Source of the DNA: a virus
DNA: 39,938 nt
Reading direction: 5' to 3' (one strand)
IMG/VR virus record: IMGVR_UViG_3300046543_000064
Span: 1 to 39,938 of that record
The position numbers and the translations under genes were made by a program. The notes beneath the pieces were generated by a model. That model was not told the origin of the DNA and searched no databases. It saw nothing but the letters and a program-made list of their open reading frames with translations. Positions 1-6,810 of the stretch are shown here, in pieces. The number at the start of each line of letters is the position of its first letter. Position 1 is the first letter of the stretch.

Positions 1-114
1 CGAAGGCTCTGCAAGGGATGCTCGCCTATCCGGGTTGCGAGTCGAGAGGCAGCCATCACAACAACAACACGCCTGAAGGCGTCGCAGAGATGGCGTATGA
101 GTATGCGGATGCAA
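1..114. repeat. 114-bp terminal direct repeat (left copy)
   Basis: These 114 bases are identical to 39825-39938 at the other end of the window. The repeat lies inside one open reading frame, which reads through unbroken when the ends are joined. That points to a circular or circularly permuted molecule with an assembly overlap. A true short terminal repeat is possible but less likely for a phage with a P22-type headful packaging set. Confidence 0.95.
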
Positions 115-140
115 TGGTAAAGGCTAGAGGTGCGCGATGA
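1..140 (+). CDS. Small phage protein, C-terminal part (gene starts at 39734)
   Basis: Reading from base 3, the frame stays open to a TGA at 138-140. Joined to the start at 39734 it gives about 76 residues. The N-terminal half contains SLRDYFAAKALQG, a motif common in small uncharacterised phage proteins, followed by a His/Asn-rich stretch (SHHNNN) and EGVAEMAYEYADAMV. The function is unknown. It lies in the rightward early operon, and its stop overlaps the next start (ATGA at 137-140), which suggests translational coupling. Confidence 0.75.
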   Translation, partial: KALQGMLAYPGCESRGSHHNNNTPEGVAEMAYEYADAMVKARGAR

Positions 141-262
141 GACTTGTTACGGAGCAAGAATTGAACAAATGCGTAACGCTTAGTGACTTGGCGGTCGGCA
201 TTGCAGTAGGCGCGATCATGGGCCTCGTGTTCTACGGTGCGCTTCTCGTTGGGATCGGCTGA
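137..262 (+). CDS. Small membrane protein, 41 aa
   Basis: The ATG overlaps the preceding stop as ATGA. The product has a polar start (MRLVTEQELNK) and one predicted membrane helix of small and hydrophobic residues (VGIAVGAIMGLVFYGALLVG) ending at the C-terminus. No family is recognised. Its place among other one-helix mini-proteins in the early operon would fit host takeover or superinfection exclusion, but this is only inference. Confidence 0.55.
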   Translation: MRLVTEQELNKCVTLSDLAVGIAVGAIMGLVFYGALLVGIG

Positions 263-263
263 C

Positions 264-389
264 ATGTGGCAACTAGCGAAGATATGGGCCGCAACCATGC
301 TTCTCGCGCTGCTCTACCTGATGGCAGGCGGAGTGATGGATAGCTTGGAGCAGCGTGCTGAACAGTGCCGCACCGTTCATTGCGCCTGA
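264..389 (+). CDS. Small membrane protein, 41 aa
   Basis: This begins one base after the previous stop. It has an N-terminal hydrophobic helix (WAATMLLALLYLMAGGVM) and a short polar tail (DSLEQRAEQCRTVHCA) with two cysteines. The function is unknown. Tight spacing and the same orientation as its neighbours support it as a real gene despite its size. Confidence 0.5.
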   Translation: MWQLAKIWAATMLLALLYLMAGGVMDSLEQRAEQCRTVHCA

Positions 390-407
390 GCGCGTAGGAG
401 TGCTTAC

Positions 408-581
408 GTGGAAGACGACGACGACGCCATGCAACAAGCATGGGAGCAGGAACTAGAAGAATTTCTGACTGGAGAGAGTGATGAAGACGAGCGAAACAAT
501 CGCGAAAATCGCAGTAGCGCTGCTGGAAGCGCAGAAGGGAATCACGTTCGCATCGAAGGATGCAACGAACCCGCACTTTAA
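408..581 (+). CDS. Possible acidic protein, 57 aa, overlapping the Erf gene
   Basis: A GTG start at 408 follows a TAGGAG ribosome-binding sequence (395-400). The frame reads a strongly acidic stretch (EDDDDAMQQAWEQELEEFL) and then overlaps the Erf start by about 100 bases, ending at TAA 579-581. The acidic first half looks coding, while the part inside the Erf gene may be chance. An alternative is that this stretch is only the leader of the Erf gene. Confidence 0.35.
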   Translation: MEDDDDAMQQAWEQELEEFLTGESDEDERNNRENRSSAAGSAEGNHVRIEGCNEPAL

Positions 582-1080
582 GAACCGGTACGCTGATTTG
601 CCGGCTGTCGTGGATGCGGTTAAGCCCGCTCTGAACGATGCAGGTATCGCCTTCATCCAGTCGGCGAGTCCGTCGGATGATTCAAAGCTTCACCTGACAA
701 CGAGGCTTATGCACTCGTCTGGGGAGTGGATCGAGGATACGCTTGTGATGCCCTTGGCTAAACAAGATGCTCAAGGTTTCGGATCAGCCATGACCTACGC
801 GCGCCGGTACGCCCTCGCCGCTATCACCGGGCTGTACCAGGATGACGACGACGGCAACACGGGATCAGGCGTCGTCCATAAAGCCGCGCCAGCACATAAA
901 GGCATGACGGGGAGCGAGTTGGAAGATTTTCGCATCGCCATGCGTGAAGCGGATGACGAGGAATCACTCCAACGCATTGGCAAGAATGTTCCGGCGCATG
1001 CCACAGACGCGCAGAAGGCAGAACTGGCAGCCGAGTACACCAAGCGCCGGAAAGCGCTGAAACAGAGTGTGGCGGCTTAA
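481..1080 (+). CDS. erf: Erf-family single-strand annealing recombinase
   Basis: The 199-residue product matches the Erf superfamily (P22 Erf type). The N-terminal core has FASKDATNPHFKNRYADLPA, then VKPALNDAGIAFIQ, TTRLMHSSGEWIED and the hallmark GSAMTYARRYALAAITGL (roughly residues 100-117), followed by the acidic DDDDGN linker. Erf proteins form rings that anneal complementary single strands and promote phage recombination and genome circularisation. A GTG at 478 is also in frame, but ATG 481 sits at the right distance from GGAG at 471-474. The C-terminal third is a variable helical tail. It is an early-operon gene, and the next gene starts immediately after its stop. Confidence 0.93.
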   Translation: MKTSETIAKIAVALLEAQKGITFASKDATNPHFKNRYADLPAVVDAVKPALNDAGIAFIQSASPSDDSKLHLTTRLMHSSGEWIEDTLVMPLAKQDAQGFGSAMTYARRYALAAITGLYQDDDDGNTGSGVVHKAAPAHKGMTGSELEDFRIAMREADDEESLQRIGKNVPAHATDAQKAELAAEYTKRRKALKQSVAA

Positions 1081-1359
1081 ATGGACCTCGATAACGTAGA
1101 TCCAGAACTGATCTTGGCACGCGGCCGTTATGCGACCGTCAATAGCGAATACAAGACCCTGATGTCGATCATCCAAACGCGCACGCAGATTGCCTGCGAT
1201 TCACTTCGCCGCGGCCTTCAAGAGACCGACATTGACCGAGCAATTGGGGCGTTTGAATGTGCCGAAGGATTGTCCTTATCGTTGAAGGAAGCAATCCAAG
1301 AAGCAGCCGAATTGAAAGCACAAAAGGACGAGCTGTACAAATCAGCTTGGGGGAAATGA
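1081..1359 (+). CDS. Hypothetical helical protein, 92 aa
   Basis: The start abuts the Erf stop with no gap. The product is mostly helical and charged: a middle segment with QTDI-like amphipathic helices and a Lys/Glu-rich end (AAELKAQKDELYKSAWGK). No family is recognised. The immediate coupling to Erf suggests a recombination accessory role, but there is no motif to prove it. The stop overlaps the next mini-gene (ATGA, 1356-1359). Confidence 0.65.
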   Translation: MDLDNVDPELILARGRYATVNSEYKTLMSIIQTRTQIACDSLRRGLQETDIDRAIGAFECAEGLSLSLKEAIQEAAELKAQKDELYKSAWGK

Positions 1360-1439
1360 CCGGAAGCGACATCGTGCTTGCTGTAATCGCTGCGATGTAT
1401 GTCTTGTCTGAGGCGATATTTTTAATCGAAAGGATATGA
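1356..1439 (+). CDS. 27-aa membrane mini-protein
   Basis: The ATG overlaps the previous stop as ATGA. The product is almost entirely one hydrophobic helix (DIVLAVIAAMYVLSEAIFLI) with a short ERI end. Its size is below usual gene-calling limits. The coupling and the membrane-helix composition argue for a real peptide of unknown role. Confidence 0.5.
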   Translation: MTGSDIVLAVIAAMYVLSEAIFLIERI

Positions 1440-1440
1440 G

Positions 1441-1710
1441 ATGAGAGAGAAGCCTACGTCTGGACCTTGGGAAAGAAACGGTGATCGTGTTGAATCCGAG
1501 CACGAACACGGGTGGGTTAATGGCGGATGGATTTTGGCCGAGTGTATGGGACCTGACGCACATGGAAACGCCCGTCTCATGGCATCCGCGCCTGATCTTC
1601 TCGATGCACTTCAAACCCTGCTCGACTACGGGCTAAAGATGAGTGCAAAGCACGAGGCGCCTATCTTCGAGAAAGCTCGCTCTGCAATCGCCAAAGCGAC
1701 CGGCACATGA
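1441..1710 (+). CDS. Phage protein with NARLMASAPDLLDAL motif, 89 aa
   Basis: An AAGGA sequence precedes ATG 1441. The product has the architecture common to many phage early proteins: an N-terminal SGPWERNGD segment and a central HGNARLMASAPDLLDALQTL motif followed by a helical tail. A second protein of the same family is encoded at 38813 (SGPW/AGPW, ARLIAAAPDLLEA), so the operon carries two paralogues. The family function is unknown. Confidence 0.75.
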   Translation: MREKPTSGPWERNGDRVESEHEHGWVNGGWILAECMGPDAHGNARLMASAPDLLDALQTLLDYGLKMSAKHEAPIFEKARSAIAKATGT

Positions 1711-1775
1711 CCTACCCCACAAAGACCGCCGCTCTCACGCACCTACGAGCGATAAACGATATGAGGGAAGAATGA
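1707..1775 (+). CDS. 22-aa mini-ORF coupled at both ends
   Basis: The ATG overlaps the upstream stop (ATGA 1707-1710) and its own stop overlaps the next start (ATGA 1772-1775). The peptide (MTYPTKTAALTHLRAINDMR then EE) is not recognised. It may be a real mini-protein, or a translated link that hands ribosomes from one gene to the next. The downstream gene also has its own GAGGGAAG ribosome-binding site inside this ORF. Confidence 0.35.
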   Translation: MTYPTKTAALTHLRAINDMREE

Positions 1776-2068
1776 GCTATTGCCCGACTTGTGGAAAGAG
1801 CACGCATTTCGCCGGCAAGCATCACAAGTGCCCGCCTGAATGGGAAGTACGCGATGCAGATGATTGCGACGACAGCGACTGGAAAATCATTCGCGAACTC
1901 GACCAAGAAGATGCCGCGAGGCAGTACGCCTCGGATTGTGATGACGACGGTGGCGAAGGCCCGCACGAACGCACAGTTCTAGTCCGCTCGCCCGGATCGA
2001 CCGAGGCGAAGAGATTTTCAATCACGTTCGATTACAGCATCGATTACCACGCGCACGAAGACGCCTGA
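1772..2068 (+). CDS. Acidic protein with N-terminal zinc-binding-like Cys/His cluster, 98 aa
   Basis: The product starts MSYCPTCGKSTHF and then GKHHKC, giving CxxC plus His/Cys residues that could hold a zinc ion in the first 25 residues. The rest is very acidic (DADDCDDSDW, SDCDDDGGEG) and ends FSITFDYSIDYHAHEDA. The start was chosen for the GAGGGAAG site just upstream and the zinc motif; the frame is open further upstream. The function is unknown. Confidence 0.6.
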   Translation: MSYCPTCGKSTHFAGKHHKCPPEWEVRDADDCDDSDWKIIRELDQEDAARQYASDCDDDGGEGPHERTVLVRSPGSTEAKRFSITFDYSIDYHAHEDA

Positions 2069-2101
2069 CCCATAAATCACGCACCTACGAGGATTGAAGA
2101 C

Positions 2102-2416
2102 ATGACCAACGGAAATAGCGCGGAGCTGGCCCGTCTGTTGGAAGAAACGCGGGACTATGTTTCTGCATTTACAGACGACAGAGAAGACGGGCATATCGCC
2201 GAATCTTTGCTGGCGCAGATTGACCTAGCGCTGTCGGTCTGCGCCGATGGCGGCAAGGATTCGAGCGGTGCGGAGCCGGTTGAGGAATCCGATGTCCGGC
2301 CAAAAGAAAGGCTTTGCGGCGGCAGTCATGTAACTTGCAACGGCGTCGATTATTGCCTAGGCCATCCGAGTTGCAGAGACATCGCCAACGAACGCGCAAA
2401 AAAGGAACAGAAATGA
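2102..2416 (+). CDS. Mosaic phage protein with ADGGKDSS segment, 104 aa
   Basis: An N-terminal helical domain (SAELARLLEETRDYVSAFTD) is followed by ADGGKDSSG and a Cys-rich tail (CGGSHVTCNGVDYCLGHPSC) that may bind metal. The ADGGKDSS segment is encoded by a 25-bp sequence repeated exactly in the next gene, so these genes share exchangeable parts. The function is unknown. The stop overlaps the next start. Confidence 0.65.
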   Translation: MTNGNSAELARLLEETRDYVSAFTDDREDGHIAESLLAQIDLALSVCADGGKDSSGAEPVEESDVRPKERLCGGSHVTCNGVDYCLGHPSCRDIANERAKKEQK

Positions 2417-2467
2417 TAGATGACCAGAAACGCGCCCTTCTAGCCGATGGCGGCAAGGATTCGAGCG
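2243..2467 (+). repeat. 25-bp exact direct repeat, copies 200 bp apart
   Basis: The sequence GCCGATGGCGGCAAGGATTC followed by GAGCG occurs at 2243-2267 and again at 2443-2467, in frame in two successive genes, where both copies encode ADGGKDSS. It looks like a recombination seam or linker shared among mosaic phage genes. No function of its own is evident. Confidence 0.9.
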
Positions 2468-2607
2468 ATGCCTATGGGTTCGAGGAAGCTGCAAAAATCT
2501 ACAGCCACATCATGCGCGAAAACGGGCAAGCCGCTAAACGAACATCAACGGAAAACATTTGTGACGTTTTGGCCGCTATCAACGCCATTGCCAAGGAAAA
2601 GAAATGA
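2413..2607 (+). CDS. Mosaic phage protein with ADGGKDSS segment, 64 aa
   Basis: The ATG overlaps the preceding stop (ATGA 2413-2416). The product begins MIDDQKRALL, continues through ADGGKDSSDAYGFEEAAKIY and ends in a helical segment (ENICDVLAAINAIAKEKK). It shares the repeat with its upstream neighbour but otherwise differs. The function is unknown. The stop overlaps the next start as ATGA. Confidence 0.65.
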   Translation: MIDDQKRALLADGGKDSSDAYGFEEAAKIYSHIMRENGQAAKRTSTENICDVLAAINAIAKEKK

Positions 2608-3074
2608 CCGATGAACCACAATATGCTCACGTTCAGCAATTTATTACGGACGTTATGACAGCCGCTGGCCTTATTAGACATGGGAAGCAGTGCAAGGCCC
2701 TTTCCAGCAGATTGAGCGCAGGTTGCATGCAGTTTTATGAAGCACTGGCGAAAGCTTCCCCCCTCAGCATAAGCGCAGAGAAAGTGCGGTTTGAAAATTG
2801 GGTGAAGTCTGAAGGCTATCGAATCGTTGAGGAAGATAAAGACTATCCATACCGATATTCGACCGACGAGATTGAGGGGATGTGGCAGGCATGGCAAGCC
2901 GCTCAATCATCACCCGCCACTCCCGCGAGTCAGGAGCGTGCGGGCGCCGGGAAGGATGCGGCGCTGACGGATGAGCAGATATTGGATGCCATCGCAAAAG
3001 TGTGTGCTTTCGACCGCGTGCTGGCGTCGAGCGGTGGAGAACTGAAGCACTTCTTATCGCCCGTGCAATCCTAG
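2604..3074 (+). CDS. Mosaic early phage protein with likely 3'-end frameshift, 156 aa as read
   Basis: The middle of the product carries the widespread phage module FENWVKSEGYRIVEE...YPYRYSTDEIEGMWQAWQAA, followed by a linker and LTDEQILDAIAKVCAF. Proteins of this kind usually end in a FARAIL.AANKEK-type tail. Here that tail is present in another frame: from 3053 the frame reads LIARAILAANKEK and stops at TGA 3092-3094, overlapping the next ATG as TGATG. As sequenced, the gene instead stops at 3074. A one-base indel near 3020-3050, natural or a sequencing error, explains this. Confidence 0.7.
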   Translation: MTDEPQYAHVQQFITDVMTAAGLIRHGKQCKALSSRLSAGCMQFYEALAKASPLSISAEKVRFENWVKSEGYRIVEEDKDYPYRYSTDEIEGMWQAWQAAQSSPATPASQERAGAGKDAALTDEQILDAIAKVCAFDRVLASSGGELKHFLSPVQS

Positions 3075-3093
3075 CCGCGAATAAGGAGAAGTG

Positions 3094-3627
3094 ATGAAAA
3101 ACGTAAGTAAGTCACAGCCTATTTCAGAGTTTGAACTTATGTCGGAAGGCGAATACGACGCGATGCTAAAGCAAAAAGAGGCCGCCGAGTGCGCACCGCG
3201 TGAGGCGCAGCCGGAACCGGAAAGTGCTTGCAATCCTGCCGACATTTGCGCCGGTTGCCGATGCGAGTACAGCCAATCTGCCGCCCCTACGCCTGAGCGT
3301 GCGCAGGATGACGAGTCGATTATCGAAACGCCGTGCCATAAGGAAGTCGGTAACCATCGCATTCCGAAAATTAAGCCACGGAAAGTAAATTACGATGTAG
3401 ATGATTATGGACCGGTGGAGCGTGCGCAGGAGTTGCGGAAGGATGCGCAGCGCTACAAGTGGCTGGCCGAGCGGTTCACAGGATATGACTTCGATTGGAT
3501 GTCGAGCGGCCACGAAGCCGACGATGGAAAATCAGTCGTGGTGTTCGACGTGGGCCGAGAGTTCCGAGGCGGCCGAGACATCACCGCCGCCATCGACGCT
3601 GCTATGGCGAAGAAGGAGGGAGCGTAG
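3094..3627 (+). CDS. Mosaic early phage protein, 177 aa
   Basis: The N-terminal part is Glu/Pro-rich with a small Cys cluster (CNPADICAGCRCEY). The C-terminal part has a module common in phage early proteins: DAQRYKWLAERF, then a Trp/Gly/Asp-rich stretch and DITAAIDAAMAKK. The ATG at 3094 overlaps TGA 3092-3094 of the frame that would end the previous gene if its indel were repaired; a GTG at 3091 is less likely. The function is unknown. The next gene starts right after its stop. Confidence 0.7.
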   Translation: MKNVSKSQPISEFELMSEGEYDAMLKQKEAAECAPREAQPEPESACNPADICAGCRCEYSQSAAPTPERAQDDESIIETPCHKEVGNHRIPKIKPRKVNYDVDDYGPVERAQELRKDAQRYKWLAERFTGYDFDWMSSGHEADDGKSVVVFDVGREFRGGRDITAAIDAAMAKKEGA

Positions 3628-3870
3628 ATGAGCGATCGACTCATGACTGCGGAGGAAATCGAGCGGATGACCGGCTGGAAGCGCTTCTCGAAACAGGTTC
3701 AATGGTTTTCCGAGCAGTTCGGCGTGAAGGTCGCCACGTGCAGCGATGGCAGTCCCGTCATGACCTGGGCGAACTTCAACGCACTGAACGCGCGGCGCCT
3801 TGGATTATCATCATCCGATCCTGCACCTAAAAAGCGCCTCGTCCTCGTATCTGACAGCAAACAAAAATGA
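3628..3870 (+). CDS. DUF4224-family protein, 80 aa, integrase partner
   Basis: The N-terminus LMTAEEIERMTGWKRFSKQV and the following WFSEQFGVKV segment match DUF4224 proteins, small helix-turn-helix-like proteins often encoded directly before phage integrases. A role as excisionase or recombination directionality factor is plausible from position but not proven. The stop overlaps the integrase ATG (ATGA 3867-3870), so the two are probably translated together. Confidence 0.8.
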   Translation: MSDRLMTAEEIERMTGWKRFSKQVQWFSEQFGVKVATCSDGSPVMTWANFNALNARRLGLSSSDPAPKKRLVLVSDSKQK

Positions 3871-4928
3871 ACGCACGCCGCCGAATCATCGATAACGGTC
3901 TTCCAAAACGCGTCTATCCCCGGAGCGGAAGCTGGTACTGGTTCCCGAAGAATGGTCCGTGGATCAAGCTCTGCCGGATCGAGGATGGCGAGCGAAAGAT
4001 GCATGAGCGTCTCGCCGCGGAGATGAAGAAGCGCGAGGGGTCGAAGGGGACCGGGAATATCCCCGCCTTCGTCGACATGTACATTGCCGCCAAGAAAGGC
4101 GAGCACCGGGAGAAAGGCTGGTCGAACTACGGCAACCCGGTGAAGGCAGACTTCGCCGATGGTGATCTAGAAGATGCCGATACTGCCGCCTGCAAACGCT
4201 TCCTTCGCAACAACTGGTCCACGAAGCTGTCGATGCAGCGCGCAATGCGGGCGTTCCTGAGCGGCTTCTTCCAGTGGTGCAAGGAAGAGGGTTACTACGA
4301 TGCGCCGAACCCGATCACCGGCATGCGCCTTGTTTCTCCCAAGCCGCGTCAGGTGTACATCACGAACGAACACTTCGAGGCCATCCGCGCGCAGCTCGCC
4401 AGCCAGCCGATGATCTTGTGCATGGTCGATCTGTGCTATCTGACCTTGCAGCGGTCCACTGAAATCCGCGACCTGCGCTGGCGAAAGACCGACGAGAAGA
4501 CGGCTAACTGGGTTGACCGGGATAACGGCGTGATCCACTTCGTGCCGTCGAAGACTCGCGAGTCCAGCGGAATCGCCATTGATTGGCCGATAACGCCTGA
4601 GATTGAGGCGGTGCTGGAGCGAGCTCGAACCACCGGCAAGGTCAAATCCCCGTACGTGATCCACACGCCGAAGGGTGGCCAATGGGTCAACACTCATGCT
4701 CTGAAGATGTGGCACAAGGCGTGCCGAGCGGCTGGCCTGGCGAGTTACAAATACACGATCAAAGACATCCGTGCGAAGGCGATGACCGATGCCAAATCGC
4801 AAGGATACGAAATGGATGCCCTGATGGTCGCCGCGGCGCACAGCGACATTGCGACGACGAAGGTCTACATGAAAGACCGTAAAACGCCGCTCAGCAATAT
4901 CCATCTGAAGTTACCGAAGAGCGCCTGA
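3867..4928 (+). CDS. int: Tyrosine-family integrase
   Basis: This 353-residue site-specific recombinase integrates and excises the prophage. An N-terminal arm-binding and core-binding part (residues 1-160) precedes the catalytic domain. Visible catalytic residues are Arg196 (LQRSTEIRDL), Lys229 (SKTRESSG), Lys299/Arg302 (IKDIRAKA, with Lys where most have His), His325 (AAAHSDIATT) and the nucleophile Tyr334 (KVYMKDR). The length and order are normal for the family, so it looks intact. It is the last gene of the rightward operon, and attP-like repeats begin at its stop codon. Repression of the early promoter would silence it in the lysogen. Confidence 0.95.
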   Translation: MNARRRIIDNGLPKRVYPRSGSWYWFPKNGPWIKLCRIEDGERKMHERLAAEMKKREGSKGTGNIPAFVDMYIAAKKGEHREKGWSNYGNPVKADFADGDLEDADTAACKRFLRNNWSTKLSMQRAMRAFLSGFFQWCKEEGYYDAPNPITGMRLVSPKPRQVYITNEHFEAIRAQLASQPMILCMVDLCYLTLQRSTEIRDLRWRKTDEKTANWVDRDNGVIHFVPSKTRESSGIAIDWPITPEIEAVLERARTTGKVKSPYVIHTPKGGQWVNTHALKMWHKACRAAGLASYKYTIKDIRAKAMTDAKSQGYEMDALMVAAAHSDIATTKVYMKDRKTPLSNIHLKLPKSA

Positions 4929-5131
4929 TATTAGAAACGGTTCTAGGAATATTAGAAACGCCTTACTGGTATTGGGTTTGCGGCAGATTGAATTGAGTGC
5001 CGCTCAAAGTGGAAAATTCCGTGCCGAGCCTTACACGATAAGGCGATGACGCATACCACTTCTAATATTTTGCTCAAAGAATAAGCACGAACTGGCGCGG
5101 CTTTGCGCGGATTTCATAGGAAATATTAGAA
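4928..5131. other. Candidate attP region with four ATATTAGAA sites
   Basis: The 9-mer ATATTAGAA occurs at 4928-4936, 4949-4957 and 5123-5131 on the plus strand and inverted at 5060-5068. The first two copies extend to ATATTAGAAACG and are 21 bp apart, two helical turns. Between them lie two small core-like inverted repeats: TTGAG-N5-CTCAA (4993-5007) and CCTTA-N5-TAAGG (5029-5043). Integrase arm sites flanking a core is the usual attP plan. Which inverted repeat is the core cannot be decided from this window. Confidence 0.6.
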
Positions 5132-5172
5132 GCTGCGCTAGAATCCGTCCTACAAATCAGACGAGAACAAAA

Positions 5173-5349
5173 ATGCTTAAGTTCCCTTGGTTCAAACGCA
5201 CCCCCTCCCCGGCTCCAGTGGCTATCGTGGTCGAACCGCCGAAGGCCGCCGAGCCACGCGCGCCGTTGGTTATTGAACCCCCGGCGCCGCCCGTCGAGCG
5301 GTTCGATCCGTCCGGATTGATGAACCGCTACATGGAACGCAGGGGCTGA
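5173..5349 (+). CDS. Proline-rich small protein, 58 aa
   Basis: The product starts with a basic segment (MLKFPWFKRTPSPAP) followed by Pro/Ala/Glu-rich linkers (VEPPKAAEPRAP, EPPAPPVERFDP) and ends MNRYMERRG. Upstream are a -10-like TAGAAT (5139-5144) and a weak GAG site. It lies between attP and the end of the late operon, on the strand opposite to the late genes. Its stop is one base from the stop of the convergent glycosidase-like gene. The function is unknown; the position would suit a gene expressed from the prophage. Confidence 0.5.
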   Translation: MLKFPWFKRTPSPAPVAIVVEPPKAAEPRAPLVIEPPAPPVERFDPSGLMNRYMERRG

Positions 5350-5350
5350 C

Positions 5351-6790
5351 TTACGCTGGGTGCGCTGCGGTGAAGTTAGCGTAAGCCGCCGTCATCGTCG
5401 GGGAATCGATCAGCCCGAATTGTCCCTGGTCCCAAGCCCCTCCGACTTGATACCAGAAGATCGCCTCGATCTTATCCGCGACGCGATGGTTGTACATCTT
5501 GGTCATGAAGTCAGTAATCCACGCGGCGTTCTGAGCTTCGGTTGGGGATGTCGACGACCATTCAGTAACCATGATCGGCACGCCATATGCCGCCGCCACG
5601 TAGGCCATATCGTCGAAGTTCGAGCCGTGGGCTTCGGTGTAGATCGAGAACAGATCGCCGTACACTTGGTAGTTGTGCCACGACGTGACATCCCACCGCA
5701 CCGTTGCGTGGCCGGTAGTACCGTCAGGTTCGACACCGTTCCACAGCATGTTGCTGGCTGCCATTTCGACAATGGTGAAGTTCACCGCCGCGCGATAGCT
5801 GGAATTGACAGACTTGATACCTGCAATTGCTCCGCGTAGCCAACCCCGCAACGCGTGGAACGGCGTACCCGTGATGTAATCAGAGTTTTGATCGCCGGGG
5901 ATGCCTTGGCCGTTGATAATCTCAGTATTGGAAAGTAGCTCATTACCACATTCGAACGTGGTGATGCCCGCCGGGCCACAATCCGTTGCTACCTGCGCCG
6001 CCACCGCGAACCCTGCTGCGTAGTTGTTCGCTTCCGTGTCGGTCCAGTTCGGGCCGGCAGTGATGCAAACCAGCATCTTGATTGCAGGGTTGATGGCTTG
6101 AATCGCACCCAAACGCGAGGCAATCGCTACGTTTGTTGCATGGTCGCCTTCCGTGTCAATCCGGTAAACCGACGAGCCCGTTTGTGTGCAGTAATTGACA
6201 AGCTGCTGCGGCGTTTCCGTGTAGTCCTGGTGCATGTTCAGACCATAGAACGGCAATGTAGCGCCGCTCGAAGGGCGCGGGTCGCCCGCGATCTGTGTCC
6301 AGTATTGGTATTGCGAATCGACTCGGCTTTCGTGCGCCACGGTATCGTCGTACTGGCTGCTGTACCACTGCCCATCAGCCGACGGGATATTGTGAACGTA
6401 AATGCGGCCACCCCAGATCAACGCAAGCTGGCAGCAAATCGTCCGGGTGCGCTTGGTACCGTTGTAGGTTTGGGACAGGGTGTTGCCAGTCAACGTCCAG
6501 ACGCCGCCGAACTGATCGACAATCTGCGAGGCGCCCGGCAAGGTCGTTCCATCGGGGCTTTTCGTGGCAACGTTGTTGACCGTCACCGAGACGGACGCCG
6601 TGTTCGCCGTTAGATTCTGAACGCCGTTGGCGAGTAGCGTCGTGTCATAGGGAATCGAGAACGCCTGACCAGCGAGCGTCTGGGGCGTCGAGCCTGCTCC
6701 ACCGGTGATCGTCTGGCTCGACGTGCCGACTACGTTGACGGAGCCGGACACTGAAGCGCCGGATGCTGGCGAAGTGATGGTGATGGTCAT
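5351..6790 (-). CDS. Glycoside-hydrolase-like (clan GH-A) tail protein, 479 aa
   Basis: The N-terminus (ITSPASGASVSGSVNVVG to VSVTVNN, residues 5-73) is a bacterial Ig-like domain. Residues about 175-470 look like a TIM-barrel glycosidase: CGNEL with Glu284 as the likely acid/base, TSWHNY with His372, and VTEWSS with Glu410 as the likely nucleophile, the spacing of clan GH-A enzymes such as GH5 and GH39. It probably cuts a host surface polysaccharide during adsorption. It is the last late gene, 20 bp after the signal-peptide fibre-like gene. The specific substrate and whether it is in the virion are unknown. Confidence 0.75.
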   Translation of the reverse strand: MTITITSPASGASVSGSVNVVGTSSQTITGGAGSTPQTLAGQAFSIPYDTTLLANGVQNLTANTASVSVTVNNVATKSPDGTTLPGASQIVDQFGGVWTLTGNTLSQTYNGTKRTRTICCQLALIWGGRIYVHNIPSADGQWYSSQYDDTVAHESRVDSQYQYWTQIAGDPRPSSGATLPFYGLNMHQDYTETPQQLVNYCTQTGSSVYRIDTEGDHATNVAIASRLGAIQAINPAIKMLVCITAGPNWTDTEANNYAAGFAVAAQVATDCGPAGITTFECGNELLSNTEIINGQGIPGDQNSDYITGTPFHALRGWLRGAIAGIKSVNSSYRAAVNFTIVEMAASNMLWNGVEPDGTTGHATVRWDVTSWHNYQVYGDLFSIYTEAHGSNFDDMAYVAAAYGVPIMVTEWSSTSPTEAQNAAWITDFMTKMYNHRVADKIEAIFWYQVGGAWDQGQFGLIDSPTMTAAYANFTAAHPA

Positions 6791-6810
6791 GAGTAGTCCT
6801 TTGTGATTAA

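Noticed and set aside
5091-5112. GC-rich repeat GGCGCGG-CTT-TGCGCGG as a terminator for the late operon
   Set aside because: The two halves are direct, not inverted, copies and no T-run follows, so it cannot form a normal terminator.
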